Shown: piece by piece, positions 24,600-37,000 of the stretch
Layout: every line of letters begins with the position of its first letter
Numbering within the stretch: position 1 is the first letter of the stretch
Assembly: GCA_963693305.1 (NCBI GenBank)
Contig: OY855908.1
Span: 1,618,001-1,682,000, forward strand
Length of the DNA stretch: 64,000 nucleotides
Direction: 5' to 3'
Source of the DNA: Meandrina meandrites
Taxonomy: Eukaryota; Cnidaria; Anthozoa; Scleractinia; Meandrinidae
The notes under the pieces: generated by a model
What the model saw: only the letters and a program-made list of their open reading frames with translations
Told to the model about the DNA's origin: nothing
The model's database searches: none
Made by a program: the position numbers and the translations under genes

Positions 24600-27500
24600 T
24601 CAAGACTTGGGGATGCTTTTTCTGACATCGTCAAAGAACTGGTGACTAAGTGCATTTCTTGCAGATATTCGATTTGTTGGTTCATAAACAAGCATTTTCT
24701 GTACAGGAAGAATAAATTAAATAGCATGTATTAATAACTGGAGAGTCGAGACAGTAGACTTAAGAGGATTAAATTAATACTTGTGAAACCAAAAGCTGAT
24801 CAGCAAATATTGTCCAAAGAGATGAATATTTTGTCACTGGACTGATTAGCTAGTTGGAAATATTTTCAGGCAATGGTATGCAAACTACAAGTATCAGAGG
24901 CTTGTTCAAAAAAAGCTGGTTGCTGAGAAAGCATTTTATTTAAATTATCTGTTTTAAATTACTGAAAAAACTTTACCCTGTTTTAATTTGCAGACTGTGT
25001 AGGAAAATAGAAACCTCCCATTTTGGTAATTTATTCAACTTTGCATGATACAGGATACCTCTGACTGGTTGTGGAATTTTAGGGTTGTCTCCAAATGCCT
25101 TTTGTGGTTACTTCACTGTTTTAGTATAATTACTCATTTAGCTAACACAGACTGTTTCTTACCTGTAGAAGCTCAGCACCTGGTTGACTAAGTGCAGGAA
25201 TAACCTGAAGAAGATTTTGAACTGGCCACTTTGGGAAAGAACTTTTATAATCTGGAAGCTCAGATACGCCTGGCCATAACCTTTCATCTGGAGTCCCCAA
25301 TGTTCTGTGAAGGAAAGCATGTTATATGTTTCTAATCATGTAAATCTTGTAAAAATTGGTACAGTGAGGCATCCTTTGTCAGTGGTGTAGCAGCGTTCAC
25401 AAGCTTGTAATTATAATAGTCCCCTGGTGAAGTAGTTGCAGTTGTTTGGGGGGCTAGGGGTATTACTCCTTATTGTTTTTTCTTTTATTCTCTCGAAAGG
25501 GTAGCAAGCCATTGTGCAGTTCCAGAAAATATCCATATCCACCCCATGGAAGGTCAATGGAAATTCCGAGGGGGTGGGGGGTCTCAAAAGCCAAAATTTT
25601 AAAAGGAAAGTATGGGGCTTAAGTGGAAATTCCAGAGGGGTGGGGGGGTTTAAACCAAAAAACCTTCCGTGGGAGGGGTATGGATATTTTATGGAACAAC
25701 ACATTCACATAATAACACCTTGTGATAGCTGAACCCAACTTTCCTTTAATAATAATAATAATCAACTTTATTTATAGAGGGTAAACACATAACAGTAAAA
25801 AACTGACAAACCAGTGGCCCTCTAATATAAAATACAATCGAGAACTAAAAATAATGCTAAAAATCTAACAATCTAATCCAGAGGATGTGAATTTAATAAG
25901 TCTTGTGTTCTTGGGAACAATGCATTTATCTCACACCAATAAATAAGTGTGTTATTTGTGGACCAACATTTCATCATGCAATACTCATAGTTTTATAAAC
26001 TACAGTTGGTTTGACAGGGCTGTCACAAAGGGCCGGGTGAGCCACAACTACTTTGAAACAAAACCATTGAAAAGTGTAAAATATATCAAACAACAAAATT
26101 TTGTCCCCCAGCTACTTTTTTACTTTCCCTTCCTACTTGAAAAATAAGGGACAACCCTTTTTGAATAGCATTAAAATGCTTACAATAAACCACAACCAGG
26201 CCAGTTACCTCACATCAGCCTTTACACCATACAATCCTTACCTAAAAATTCGAAATAGCTGGTCAATTTCAGAGTCCCCTGGAAAAAGTGCTCTTCTTGT
26301 TATCTAAGTAAATAAAATATTGTCAGTGACAAAAGCAAAGCAAAACAGCATTGCTAAAAATGGAATATACAGCAAAACTTTAAAAATTGCACCTCCTTAC
26401 CATTTCTGCAAATATGCAACCAATACTCCACACATCTACTGGCGTTGAATAATAACGACAACCCAGGAGAATTTCAGGTGCTCTGTACCATAAAGTTACA
26501 ACTTCATGGGTGTATGATCTTACAGGAACCCCAAAAGCCCTAGCTAAACCAAAATCCGCTAGTTTTATAGACCCCCGAGAGTCTATAAGGAGATTTTGCG
26601 GCTTTAGATCTCTGTGCAAGATTCTATGCGAGTGACAAAATGCTATGCCACTTAACAACTGGTAAAGATAGCTCTGTAGGAAAAAAAGAAAATATAGATC
26701 AGTACAGTGCTTCTAGGAAGAATTGAGAATGCTGAAAGAGAGGAGGGGGTAATCAAGAAAAAGGTGCAGAAGAATGTTATTGTTCTGGGTATTAAAGTGG
26801 TGATTTTATTATTTTACAGGACAGATGTGGCTGTTTAGCATTTTGGACTTAAGGATTGAGAATACTGGTTGGAGAAATTACATTATGTTCTTGGGCAAGG
26901 CACGACTATCACAGCTTGGGGGGGGGGGGGGAGGGGATGTAACCTGTGACAGGTTTACAGCATCCCATCTGGGAGGGTGGAAAGGGGGTAGGGAGGGTCT
27001 AGATCATGTTTGATCATTCAGATTGGCTCAGCCATTATTCCCACCTGGCTCAGCCAGGAATAACGCCTGGGGACCGGCTTTGATTCAAACGCCGATCTTC
27101 ACATGAGCCGATTCAAATGCATAAATTATTAAAATTTATTTTCGAGCTGAATGTGTCATTTTCCCCTATTGAATTAGATTCGGCTGAATTAATCTCGGCA
27201 TCTGAATCACTAAGGCCAATGTAAATAATTTAGGTTGGCCCAAAAACTTAATTCGATTCGGCTCAGTGAAGTACGGCGTCTGAACTGGGTCTGAGACATC
27301 ACCAACTGGATTTCTTGGGGTAGGAAATTTAAAAGAAATTAAATTACCTTAACTAGAGGCAAAGAAATTCCACCAGCAGGTGCTGAGTCCATATACTTTT
27401 TAAGGTCCTTATCAAGGTACTCAAATACAAGGAATAGCTTTTTATCACTAGGAACCACATCTAGCAGTCTGTGAAAGCCAAAGAAAAATAATAGTCAAGG

Positions 27501-28996
27501 CAGACTTTTCCAGAAGGTCCAGCAGCCAACATAAAACATATTCAGTGAGCCAGTTACATATTGTGTAACACAAAATCATTATATAGTTGAGTGGTTGAGT
27601 TTTTATTCAAAAAATTGAGTCAAGACAGTCAACCACATATCAACCTTTAAGAAAAAGCGAGGGATTTAATTAAAGCGCAGAACGCCAGCGAGTCCATTAT
27701 TGTCGTTTCCGTCAACACGTGGGTATAATAGGTGGCAACGTAAATTTAAACAATGATTTTGTCGCCTTAGTTCGCGGAGATGCCGAAACTCAGGAAATTC
27801 TATTAAGATTTAACACCGTTTAATTTTCATTACGCAAGGCCCAAAAAGCGCGATTTGTCGAAATTCCTGTGAAAACACCTTCGAGCCGCATCGAGCGAGA
27901 GCTAATGGCCATCAAACATCGGCATAATATTCTCTACATTTATTACTCTCGGGGGTATTAGCATTTCAGTTTGAATATCAGAAATCCTGGCCAAAAAGGA
28001 GCTGAAAAATGTTTGGCTAACGCACACCCGCGCATCTAAATAAAGTGCCAGAAGAGTTGGTATAAATGGCAAACATTGTCAGGAAAACATTGATGAAATG
28101 AACATCTCACTAATCAAATTAGCTCGGAGGACGGGCTCATGCAGCTTCAGTAATTTGTTTATATGATGCTCTGCAATTTTAATGAATTTTGTTGCTTGTT
28201 AATACTGAAAGTATAACCCTGTCTTTTTTAGGAAACATTTAATTCAGCTAAAACTTTCGTTATGACAGATCGCATGCAAAGCCAGAGAAAGCCTTTGCAA
28301 AGCTAAAATTCCTCCAAAATATTCCTTTGTTCGCCTCTTAGAGACATGAGGTTTTCTTTACATCGTTGAGGCGGCAGCCTTTAAGCAGAGAGAGTAAGAA
28401 CGGTAGGAATTTGCTGAAAATACACGATTATTGTCGTAATAAATTAAATTGAAGCTGGCTCGCGATACAGGAAGCCATTGCGCTGCAGAACTGGATTATG
28501 AACGAACGCAACAGATATTTATTTACCCACCTAACAACATTTGGGTGATTAAGTTCCTTCAGTAAAGATATTTCTCTTATTGCTGTACTTGGGACGCCGT
28601 CGGATTCCCTGCAAGTGAAAAATATAAAGTAACGCAATTATGTAGACTAGCCCACGGCCAAACATATTTACAGCAACATACGCTTGAAGCAGATAGCGAT
28701 AGCAAGTTTTCATGTTCGCTCTTCACTATCGTAGGCGTTAGCTCATTTTCCTCGCTGTACATCAAGTAATAAGCCCTCTTTGGTATATTCCTTGTTGATT
28801 TACCAACAGAATTCAGCATAAAATTTTGTTTAAATACTTCCCAAGGTAACACGATAAAGGTCAGAATGAATATCACTCACGTATCTAGGCGAATCTTTTT
28901 CAGCGCAACCGTTCGCCCTGTGTCTTTGTCCTTTGCTTTATATACAATTCCATATGTTCCTTCACCAATTTTCTCGAGCCTTTCGAAAGCGTCCAT
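24600..28996 (-). CDS. CDK2: Cyclin-dependent kinase 2-like, complete
   Basis: Exons in transcript order are 28996-28881, 28608-28531, 27468-27348, 26673-26401, 26303-26242, 25304-25163 and 24698-24600. Phases join through to TGA, giving 296 residues (human CDK2 has 298). Landmarks have human numbering: GEGTYG with Thr14 and Tyr15, Lys33, PSTAIRE with Glu51, HRD Asp127, DFG Asp145 and activating Thr160. The T-loop [20 protein letters not shown] and the following RAPEILLG are CDK2/3-like, where CDK1 has RSPEVLLG. It should pair with cyclin E/A to drive S phase. ORC4 lies upstream on the same strand. CCAAT boxes and an E2F-type site precede the start. The choice between CDK2 and an ancestral CDK1/2/3 form rests on a few residues. 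Confidence 0.95.
25522..25694. mobile_element. Small MITE with CCAGAAAATATCCATATCC ends
   Basis: The left end AGAAAATATCCATATCCACC is matched in reverse complement by GGTATGGATATTTTATGG at the right end. The interior is rich in G-run motifs (AATTCCGAGGGGGTGG). It lies in CDK2 intron 5. A half copy of the end is near 60535-60560 in a collagen intron. Confidence 0.6.
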
Positions 28997-29101
28997 GCGG
29001 GAGCGAGAAAAATTGCCCACTTTTCCGCAAACCTCTCGTCATAAAGAGCATAAAGTTCAAGCTCATATACTTTCTTTCATCTCAAGCAAACAGACTGCAC
29101 A

Positions 29102-29195
29102 AGTTCCCGCTTGTTTGTTACACCGTTGATTGGTTGGTGTTTCCCGCGCAACCATCTGATTGGTTCTCGTGAGCACTTTTCTCCAATCTGATTGG
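29102..29195 (-). promoter_or_regulatory. CDK2 promoter: CCAAT boxes and E2F-type site
   Basis: Between 106 and 200 bases upstream of the CDK2 ATG are four CCAAT boxes: ATTGG at 29129-29133, 29159-29163 and 29191-29195, and CCAAT at 29183-29187. Among them is TTTCCCGCGC at 29140-29149, which fits the E2F consensus TTTSSCGC. A weaker GTTCCCGC lies near 29103-29110. Clustered NF-Y and E2F sites are a known feature of animal cell-cycle promoters. Binding here is inferred from sequence only. Confidence 0.55.
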
Positions 29196-29262
29196 TTAAA
29201 TGTACATCTGAGCCTCGAAGCAGCGTTTGGTTGGGACAGTAATCACCCCCCATCATAACAAC

Positions 29263-29415
29263 ATGGCGGACGAGAGAAGCGAAAGTTCTCAAACTTTCAG
29301 TAGTTTTCATTCGTTTCGCAGGCAGTTACTTTTTATACCACGTATTAGGTTAAACGCGGTTTCGAAATTATGTGCGAAAGCGGAAGGTATTAGAAAATCT
29401 TCACACTTTCTTTAA
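29263..29415 (+). CDS. Possible divergent small ORF or first exon opposite CDK2
   Basis: An ATG in good context (ACAACATGGCGGACG) starts 50 codons (MADERSESSQTFSS...) and ends at TAA, on the strand opposite CDK2 and 267 bases from its start. A possible donor (GGAAG|GTATTAG) lies inside it, so it could be the first exon of a divergent transcript. There is no family similarity. ATGGCGG is also a common YY1-like promoter motif, so it may not be coding. Confidence 0.22.
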   Translation: MADERSESSQTFSSFHSFRRQLLFIPRIRLNAVSKLCAKAEGIRKSSHFL

Positions 29416-30130
29416 TCAAATTAGTTTTATTTGTCTAATGTATAATTTGATATACCGCGCTTGGTACCATATCGAGCAAGCTTTAATACTTTTTTCAAAA
29501 TATGTTAAAAATACCAAAAACCTATTTCTATACAGTGACCTGAAAATTAAGCTTAATTTGAATTAATTGCAATAAAGCTTTACACGGGTCATGCGAGCGG
29601 ATTTTCTGTAAAAGACATGATGGGATCAAATAAATTTGCGTTCCGCTTATAGTTGGAGGGTGGGGTGTCAACAATTAAAAAAATAAACAGAATGATTTTT
29701 TTTCGTAGTTCGCTGGGATATGGTATCTTCCCATCCTCCCTACCTGACTAATTGTTTACTTTTAAATCTTCCAACCCAGTATTTTATCCAGCGATATATT
29801 AGTATTTCCACCTGAGGCTCAAAGATAATCTTGTTTTGTTGGACTAGTTGATGAGCCTTTTGTCAATTGATTTGACCATGTTCCTGCTCTTTTTCTTAAC
29901 CATGCCAAGCTTCTACTTGAGTAGGTGGCAAAGGCTCTGCTAGCAGGGTGGCAGTTGTTGTAATTTTAAATAATCTAGCTATTCCCCTGGCACTGTTTGT
30001 TCCAGACCCACATATGTATGTTGGGTGTGTGTTGTCATCGTGAGAAGGTCAAAGTGGTTAACACACTTTAAAGTAAGAGGGTGTAGTAATGGAAGCAGTA
30101 ATCATTGTAGCAATTCTCTGTACTTTTCGT

Positions 30131-30426
30131 GGGAGACATGGTGCAGTGGCCTAACGGTTAGTGCACTGGACTCTAGATTGGGCAGTCTGGCCGGTTCAAG
30201 CCCTGGCCAAGGCACTGTGTTGTGTTCTTGGGCAAGACACTTTACTCTCATAGTGCCTCTCTCCACCCAGGTGTACAAATGAGAACTGGCGAATTTACTG
30301 CAGGGGTAACCCTGCGATGGACTAGTATCCCTTCCAGGGGGGAGTAGAAATACTCCTAGTCGCTTCATGCTACGGAAACCAGGACAAGCTCCAGCCTGAT
30401 GTGCCACTATGCTCATATACAGACTT
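30131..30426 (+). mobile_element. tRNA-derived SINE copy, diverged
   Basis: It has the same family body as the copy at 17980, including TCTCTCCACCCAGGTGTA and the CTACGGAAACC tail, with an altered head (GGGAGACATGGTGCAGTGGC) and B box (GGTTCAAGCCC). No clear target duplication was found, which fits greater age. Confidence 0.8.
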
Positions 30427-30656
30427 AACCTCACCTTTGTAGTTTGTACAATATTGAGCTGATTCTTTGTCTTTTTTTATTTGGTGCCTCAAAAATAATT
30501 TCCGTAAATAATCCTTTTGAGGATTGGGGGCAGGGGAAGAAATTGCATTGGGTTACTGGAATGTAAACAAACAAACAAAAAAGGACAACTTTTTCAGCAA
30601 GTCATAAGCTTGAAAAGACAAAGAAATGAACACAAAATTACAAATTAGCTGTAATA

Positions 30657-30662
30657 TTTATT
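30657..30662 (-). terminator. ORC4 polyadenylation signal
   Basis: TTTATT on the plus strand reads AATAAA on the minus strand, about 130 bases after the ORC4 stop. Confidence 0.5.
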
Positions 30663-30792
30663 TATAGTGACAAAAATAAATAATTATCTGACAAAACATA
30701 TCAGGGAAGCAAAAACAAGTTTTACACTGTATAACTTGTGTTACACCTATAAACCACCCCCATGACAAGTATGACATAGCTCCTTTAATGAC

Positions 30793-33700
30793 TTATACAA
30801 TAGCGCTCATTGCCCACTGCTTGACTTCCGTTGGACAATCTGGGTATCTCTGAAGTGCGTTATTTATTTGCATTGGATCAACTAACAAGGTGACAAGTCT
30901 GTACTCTTTAGGAGTATTTTTCGCTATGCTGTCAATTGACTTTACAAACTCCAAAGCTGTTAGGTGTTCAAAGGCCTAAAAGTGAACAGAGAAAATGAAT
31001 CAATATGAACATGTTTAGGGGAGCAGTGATGGCGCAGTGGTGAGAGCGCTCGCTTCCCACCAATGTGGCCCGGGTTCGATTTCCGGACCCGGCGTCATAT
31101 GTGGGTTGAGTTTGTTGTTGGTTCTCGTCCCTGCTCCGAGGGTTTTTCTCCGGGTTCTCCGGTTTTCCTCCCTCCACAAAAACCGACACTTCCAATTCCA
31201 ATTCGATCGGGAATTCGAGGGCCACAGATTTGTCAGTCGCGAGACTGTTATGTGCTACCCTCGTTAAACATAGTTGATTGATTGATTGATTTATTTATTT
31301 ATTTACTGTACAATGTCAACATATCGTAAAATTCCAGTTATAAGCCCTGGGCTTGTACATACAACTTTGTAAGAGGTTTTGGGTGGGATTATAAACAGAG
31401 GTGCTTATATCTGGGTGGGGGAGGCTATCCAATGTCCTTGTGGGGGTCAAAGTACTATAGGCCGGAGCTTATCCCAGTTTCCGTAGCATGAAGTGACTAG
31501 GAGTATTTCTACTCCCCCCTGGATGGGATGCTAGTCCATCACAGGGTTACCCCCAGCAGTAAATTCGCCGGTACCCATTTATACACCTGGGTGGAGAGAG
31601 GCACTATGAGAGTAAAGTATCTTGCCCAAGAACACAATGCAGTGCCCTGGCCAGGGCTCGAATCCGGACCGCCAGAGTACTATAATGTACCTTTAAAACA
31701 ACAGGCTTTTCAAAAGACTGCACAGTAAATCCTTTCTTCTGGGCAAATTTTTGATATTCTGCAAACAAATAAAAAAATAATTAAGGAATCATCTTACATT
31801 TAAAATGCACACTTTGATTTGTTGTGTGGCCATTTTGTCTGAGGCTACGTATGGCTGTGAGGTATCAAAATGAAATAAAAAGAAATAAAAAATGGTGGCT
31901 CCTTGTTTACAACATAGTCTTATAGGATAAAAATGTTTGGCAAAAATTAAATGTTTATTTTAACCCTAGCTTGCAGCTGACTGACCTACATAAACTTTTG
32001 AATTCTCTCAAAATATCCTTTGTGTGTTTGAACCAAGCTGTGTCAACAGGCATTTCATTCCTCTATTTTTGACATAAAAGCTAAAATTAATACCTTTGTA
32101 TACCATCTCAAAGTTGAAAGGTTCTCCATCATATATTGTAATCAAGTGCTTCATAGCAATGATTAGACACAGCTCCAACACTGAAATACCTAAACACAAG
32201 TTACAAGAGTTACAGCAGTCTGGAATACTGTGATAAACAAACATACAGTGACCTGAAAAATGGAACCTGATACAGCTGCCTTAGGTAAAAAAAATTACAT
32301 GTAAATGTTGGTGCAATCAAATACTTCATAGCAAGCTTATAAAATTCAAGGTGACATCTCCATCCACATACAGTTTCATCATTCTTGCTGCTTGTGAGTT
32401 GCCAGGACTTACATGACATTTGGTTGTCCTTCACAGGTCGACTTTTGCAAAACGATTAATATGATAATTAATAAGGATAATAGTATATACAATAGACAAG
32501 ATTTACAGGGATGTAGATAATAGCCGGAAGCCAGGAAAAATACCCAGCTGCCAGCTTGATTTTCCTGGCTTGATTTCCCCTAGAAAGGCACCATCTTCTG
32601 GGCCTACGGGCCCAGATAACCGCCCATCTAGTACAAAATATCGGCTGTCAAAAATTTTAACTACATCCCTGATTTAACTGCAGAGAAAAAGTCAATGTAC
32701 CACACAACATTGCGGCCTTGCAGTCCACATCAAGTTTTGTCTGTGCATCAACCAAGTCCTTTGGTTCTATAAAGTGATGATCCTGTGAGAGGTTGCAAAC
32801 AGGAAAAGCCTACAACATTAAAAAACAGCGTAAGGTTATGTCACCTCAGGGGCTGGTAGCCCTTGAATGTTACAGTTTTCTTGTTCTTAAAACATTGTGT
32901 CTCTAAAGAGAACGTGTATTGGCACTTTTTCGCGTAGAGGGGAGGATTCTTGTCAGAAAATTTGAACTGGGCATGGCTGAAGCTTTCTTTGACCCAAAAA
33001 AGCCCATTTTTGTTACTTGATCAGTCTAAAACAGTATGAAAGTGCTTTTTATTTCTTCATGTGCAACCCTTAATGGAAACCTTGCCAGCTAAAAATGTTT
33101 ATTTGGTATTCTGTTCTCAACACCCCAGGCCAGATCAAAAATCCATTCCATAAACACCTAAGTGAGATGACAAGCATCTCTGCCCCTTTCACATGGAGGT
33201 CCCCCTCCCCCCTTCTGGGACATATGGCCCCTCCAACCCATAAATATGCCAAGATTTTCCAAAAATTTGCTGGTTCCAAGTCATACACCTGATCCTATCA
33301 AGAACTAGCTAGCAAACTACTGGCCTTACCAGTAAACGATGCAAGCTTCGTATATCTTTTGTTATGCTGAATTGTCTTTTTAGAACAGCCTGAGCTTCCC
33401 TATCTTCTAGCAACTCCTACAGGCACAATGCATAAATTTGAGTAACAATTAACAAAACAGTATTCGTTCAATGCAAACAGAAAGACAAGGCTAAAAATAT
33501 TTGGTAATTTGAGGTTGTTGCAAGTTCTTTCTTTCCCCAATTGTAAGCTTTGTTGTGCATTGTACTTAAGAAAAAAGGTAACATATTTCATGACACTTAC
33601 TGTTATGTGAGAACTCCAGGCTTGAAGAAACTGTCTATCTTTGAAGTTTGACGGTAATGTTAAAATAGACCTGAAACATTTGAGGGGTGTTAGTGGTTTT

Positions 33701-34024
33701 GAACCGATTTTGGCACAGAAAAAGGATCTGCTTTGATAAAAAATATATGTTTTCTTTTACAATAATCATAATAAAATTTGCCTGATTTTGGCCGCATTAA
33801 ATACAGCAAGGCCTGTGAAAGAAAAAGTCCTGGAGTAGATGCAATTACTTCCAGAAGTAAGGGAAAGTGGGATGGAGAGCATATAGCTGTTCAAACTTGA
33901 ACTTCGCAGACCTAAGCTCCAATAATACTTCTGGCCCCAGTTGTTCAAAGGGTGGATAACACTATCCACCGGATAAATCACTATCCAGTGGATAGTGTAG
34001 TTTGTTTTGCCAACACTTATCCGC

Positions 34025-34061
<37 letters not shown>

Positions 34062-37000
34062 CTTTGAACAACTGGGGCCTGACTAATAATATCAATACTT
34101 TAATAGTCATAATATTATTGTCTGGATCAACTAAGAATTTTTTTTAGAGTAGAAGAGACTGCAAAACAGCTTTCTGTAATTATGCCACAGTGAAATTAAC
34201 ACCTTACTACTTGCAAATAATCTTCAAATGTCTCTGAGTTGAACAGATGAATCTGTCGATGAGAGAACCTTGACTTCACTCTTTTTTCAAGCAGTTCTAC
34301 AACATCCTGAAGATAAAAAGAAACAAAAATTCACTTATTTTATAAGTCATGCACTTTAGCGAGAATGTACATGTAACATCTTTTCATGTTTCTCAGCTTT
34401 ATCCTGTATAAAAAGCATCAATTGAAAACAGTCTGACTGATAGACTGACATACAGTTTACAGCCATTTCAAGCAAGATTGCCGGAAAAAAGCACCAAAGT
34501 GCACATGACAAGACCAAAAGGTGGTCTGGATATTTACTCACTACAATTTTGCATATTGGCCTAGTCTAGAGGAAATGCACAAGTTTGTATTTTTGCACAT
34601 GGAGAATTTGTTTTTCCTCTAAGGAGCCCTATATCTGTAGCTTTACTTTCACTGTGGAAGGTCTTTGAGTTAGGAAAATTCTTCTAAAATTCAGAGTGGC
34701 TAAACATACCTTTTTTACAGATGTCCGACAAGAAAAAAAGGGGAAATTCGCGTTTATGATGTCCTTAATATTAGTATTCAACATGTGCAGTAGCTCAATA
34801 CTTTTGCCCATACTACCTTTTGGTCTTGTCCCTGCACTTGTATGCTTTTTCTGACCAATGCTCTCAAACAAGCTGTATTTCAACACAAAAAGCCTATAAG
34901 ACTAGAATACTGAGCTTTATAAAAAGTGAAAAATCTTAGATCACACAGTCCACTTAAAGTGCAGCCAAACGTGATTTGACGAAACTTCGAGTTAATTTTA
35001 AAGGAGAGGTTTATTATATCCAATGCAGGGTTGTAGTGAAGCAATTTTCATTTCTCAAGGCATCTCCGCTAGCTGTCTGGGAACAAGTCTTACCAGTCTA
35101 CAAGTGAGTCCAATAACACATATTGGGGTCTGGGCAGACTGTGACACATCAAATAGATTGTATAACAATGACTGGTTCTTGTGGTTTGTAAACAGGTCAA
35201 ACTCGTCCAGAATAAACAGGATTGACTGGCTTTCTTGTCCACCTAGACAAAAAAACAACAAGAAAACAGTGCTGTGGGTTTTGATTTATTCTCAAGGAAA
35301 CATAACACTGCCAATGTAAACCTCTTGTGAAAGCTTTCAAAACATGCATGAAAATTAGCAATGAATGCAGTCTAACATGATTTTTGTAAGGATCATTCAT
35401 TTCTTAAGAAAAAAACGCATGAAAACTGCAAATTATGTTACTTTCATTTCAATTTTCTTATTTGCCAACTTTTCAAATAGAATTAAATAGAATTAGAAGA
35501 AAAAGTAGAATCTAGTCAAAAGTGTATAATTATACTCACCACTCTTGAGGGAATCAAGTAAAAAGGCAAGGTTTTCAGCAAAGGAACCCTGGAAGATAAA
35601 AGAACATTTTTTTTAGTGAATGACTGATTATCTTACCCTGAGCTAAAGCCTGTTTTAGACAATCTGTACTGAAAAAATGCAGGTGATTGTTTGCATAAGA
35701 AGATGTGAATTCAAAACGTTTTCTGATCAATTACAGAATTTCTTTGCCGAGGAAGAAAAGTCTTCTGGAATGCTTATTATTTACTACATGAAGTACACAG
35801 GCAACAGATTGTGGTGTTTTTCTTTGAAAGAGAGAAAAGACAAGGCAATTGATAGAGCATTTTCACCAAGACAGAAGATATCAGAGACTGTGGAGTAGGT
35901 GAAGACGAATATATTCCCCAAATTTTAACTTGGCAGTAATCATTGCAGCCAGGTTATTAAGAAAACAAAGTTCAGAAAATTACAGAGCTTTGTTTGGGTC
36001 CGCCTTATTGGTGTTCCATTTTGGTACGCCAATATGGCGGCCAAAACTGTCTGTAAGAAGAAAGAGAGACTGCTACCAAAGTCATCTGTTGCACTTCAAA
36101 ATGCTTTAGTTATCACTTTTAACTCATAAGCAATTCTGTAACATTTCAGATCACCTTGAGTTAGGCTGTCTCAAATATTTCAAAAGGCTTAATCTCCAAA
36201 ACAAAGCACTCTTCTGGCACAAACATTTGCCCAGCAATTCATGACACTGACGTCTAGAATATACTAAAAGAACAGCTTTGCAGATTGAATAGTTTAGAAT
36301 TTAGAATTCTGATGACGTCACGTGAAAAAGCTCACTGTAGGAAAAATAAATCAAAACACTTACAAATACTTTGTCTCCTACTGTGTTTTCTAGTTGCAGT
36401 TGTCTTGTTATTTCTAATAAGGCTGACTTGTCATCAGTTTGAACAAGACCTGTCAATTAAAAAATGTCAGTTAACTTAGTTAACATACTCATCTGACTAA
36501 TAATGTTGTGTGTGGGTCAGGCAAGCAGAGCCAACAAACTTGTAGAGCTGTATTAATTCATTTTCATTTCTCAGCACTTTTAATTAATAAGCACCAAGGG
36601 CTGAGAAAAAGTGTCAGCTACTTGAACTTGGCTCTACTTTGCTCAAGGAAGTCATCTACTTTTTCCCTAAATTGAAGTTATAAAGGAATATAATTTTTTT
36701 CAAACAGTTGGTTATGCTAGTCAAACCAGCTGCAGCACCTACTGGACGGGATGCTAGTCCATCGCAGGGTTACCCCCAGCAGTAAATTCGCCGGTACCCA
36801 TTTATATACCTGGGTGGAGAGAGGCACTATGAGAGTAAAGTATCTTGCCCAAGAACACAACGCAGTGCCCCGGCCAGGGCTCGAACCCGGACCGCCCGAT
36901 CTGGAGTCCAGCGCACTAACCATTAGGCCACCGCGCCTCCCGCAGCACCTACTTCCAGAAAACTCTTGATTTTTTTTTTGCCTCTATTACACTGCAGAAC

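Larger units (their letters stand above)
29416..30792. other. Intergenic spacer between CDK2 and ORC4
   Basis: It holds a SINE copy (30131-30426) and the ORC4 polyadenylation signal. No coding exon was recognised. CDK2 and ORC4 are about 1.8 kb apart on the same strand, too far for one simple transcript unless shown by RNA. Confidence 0.5.
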
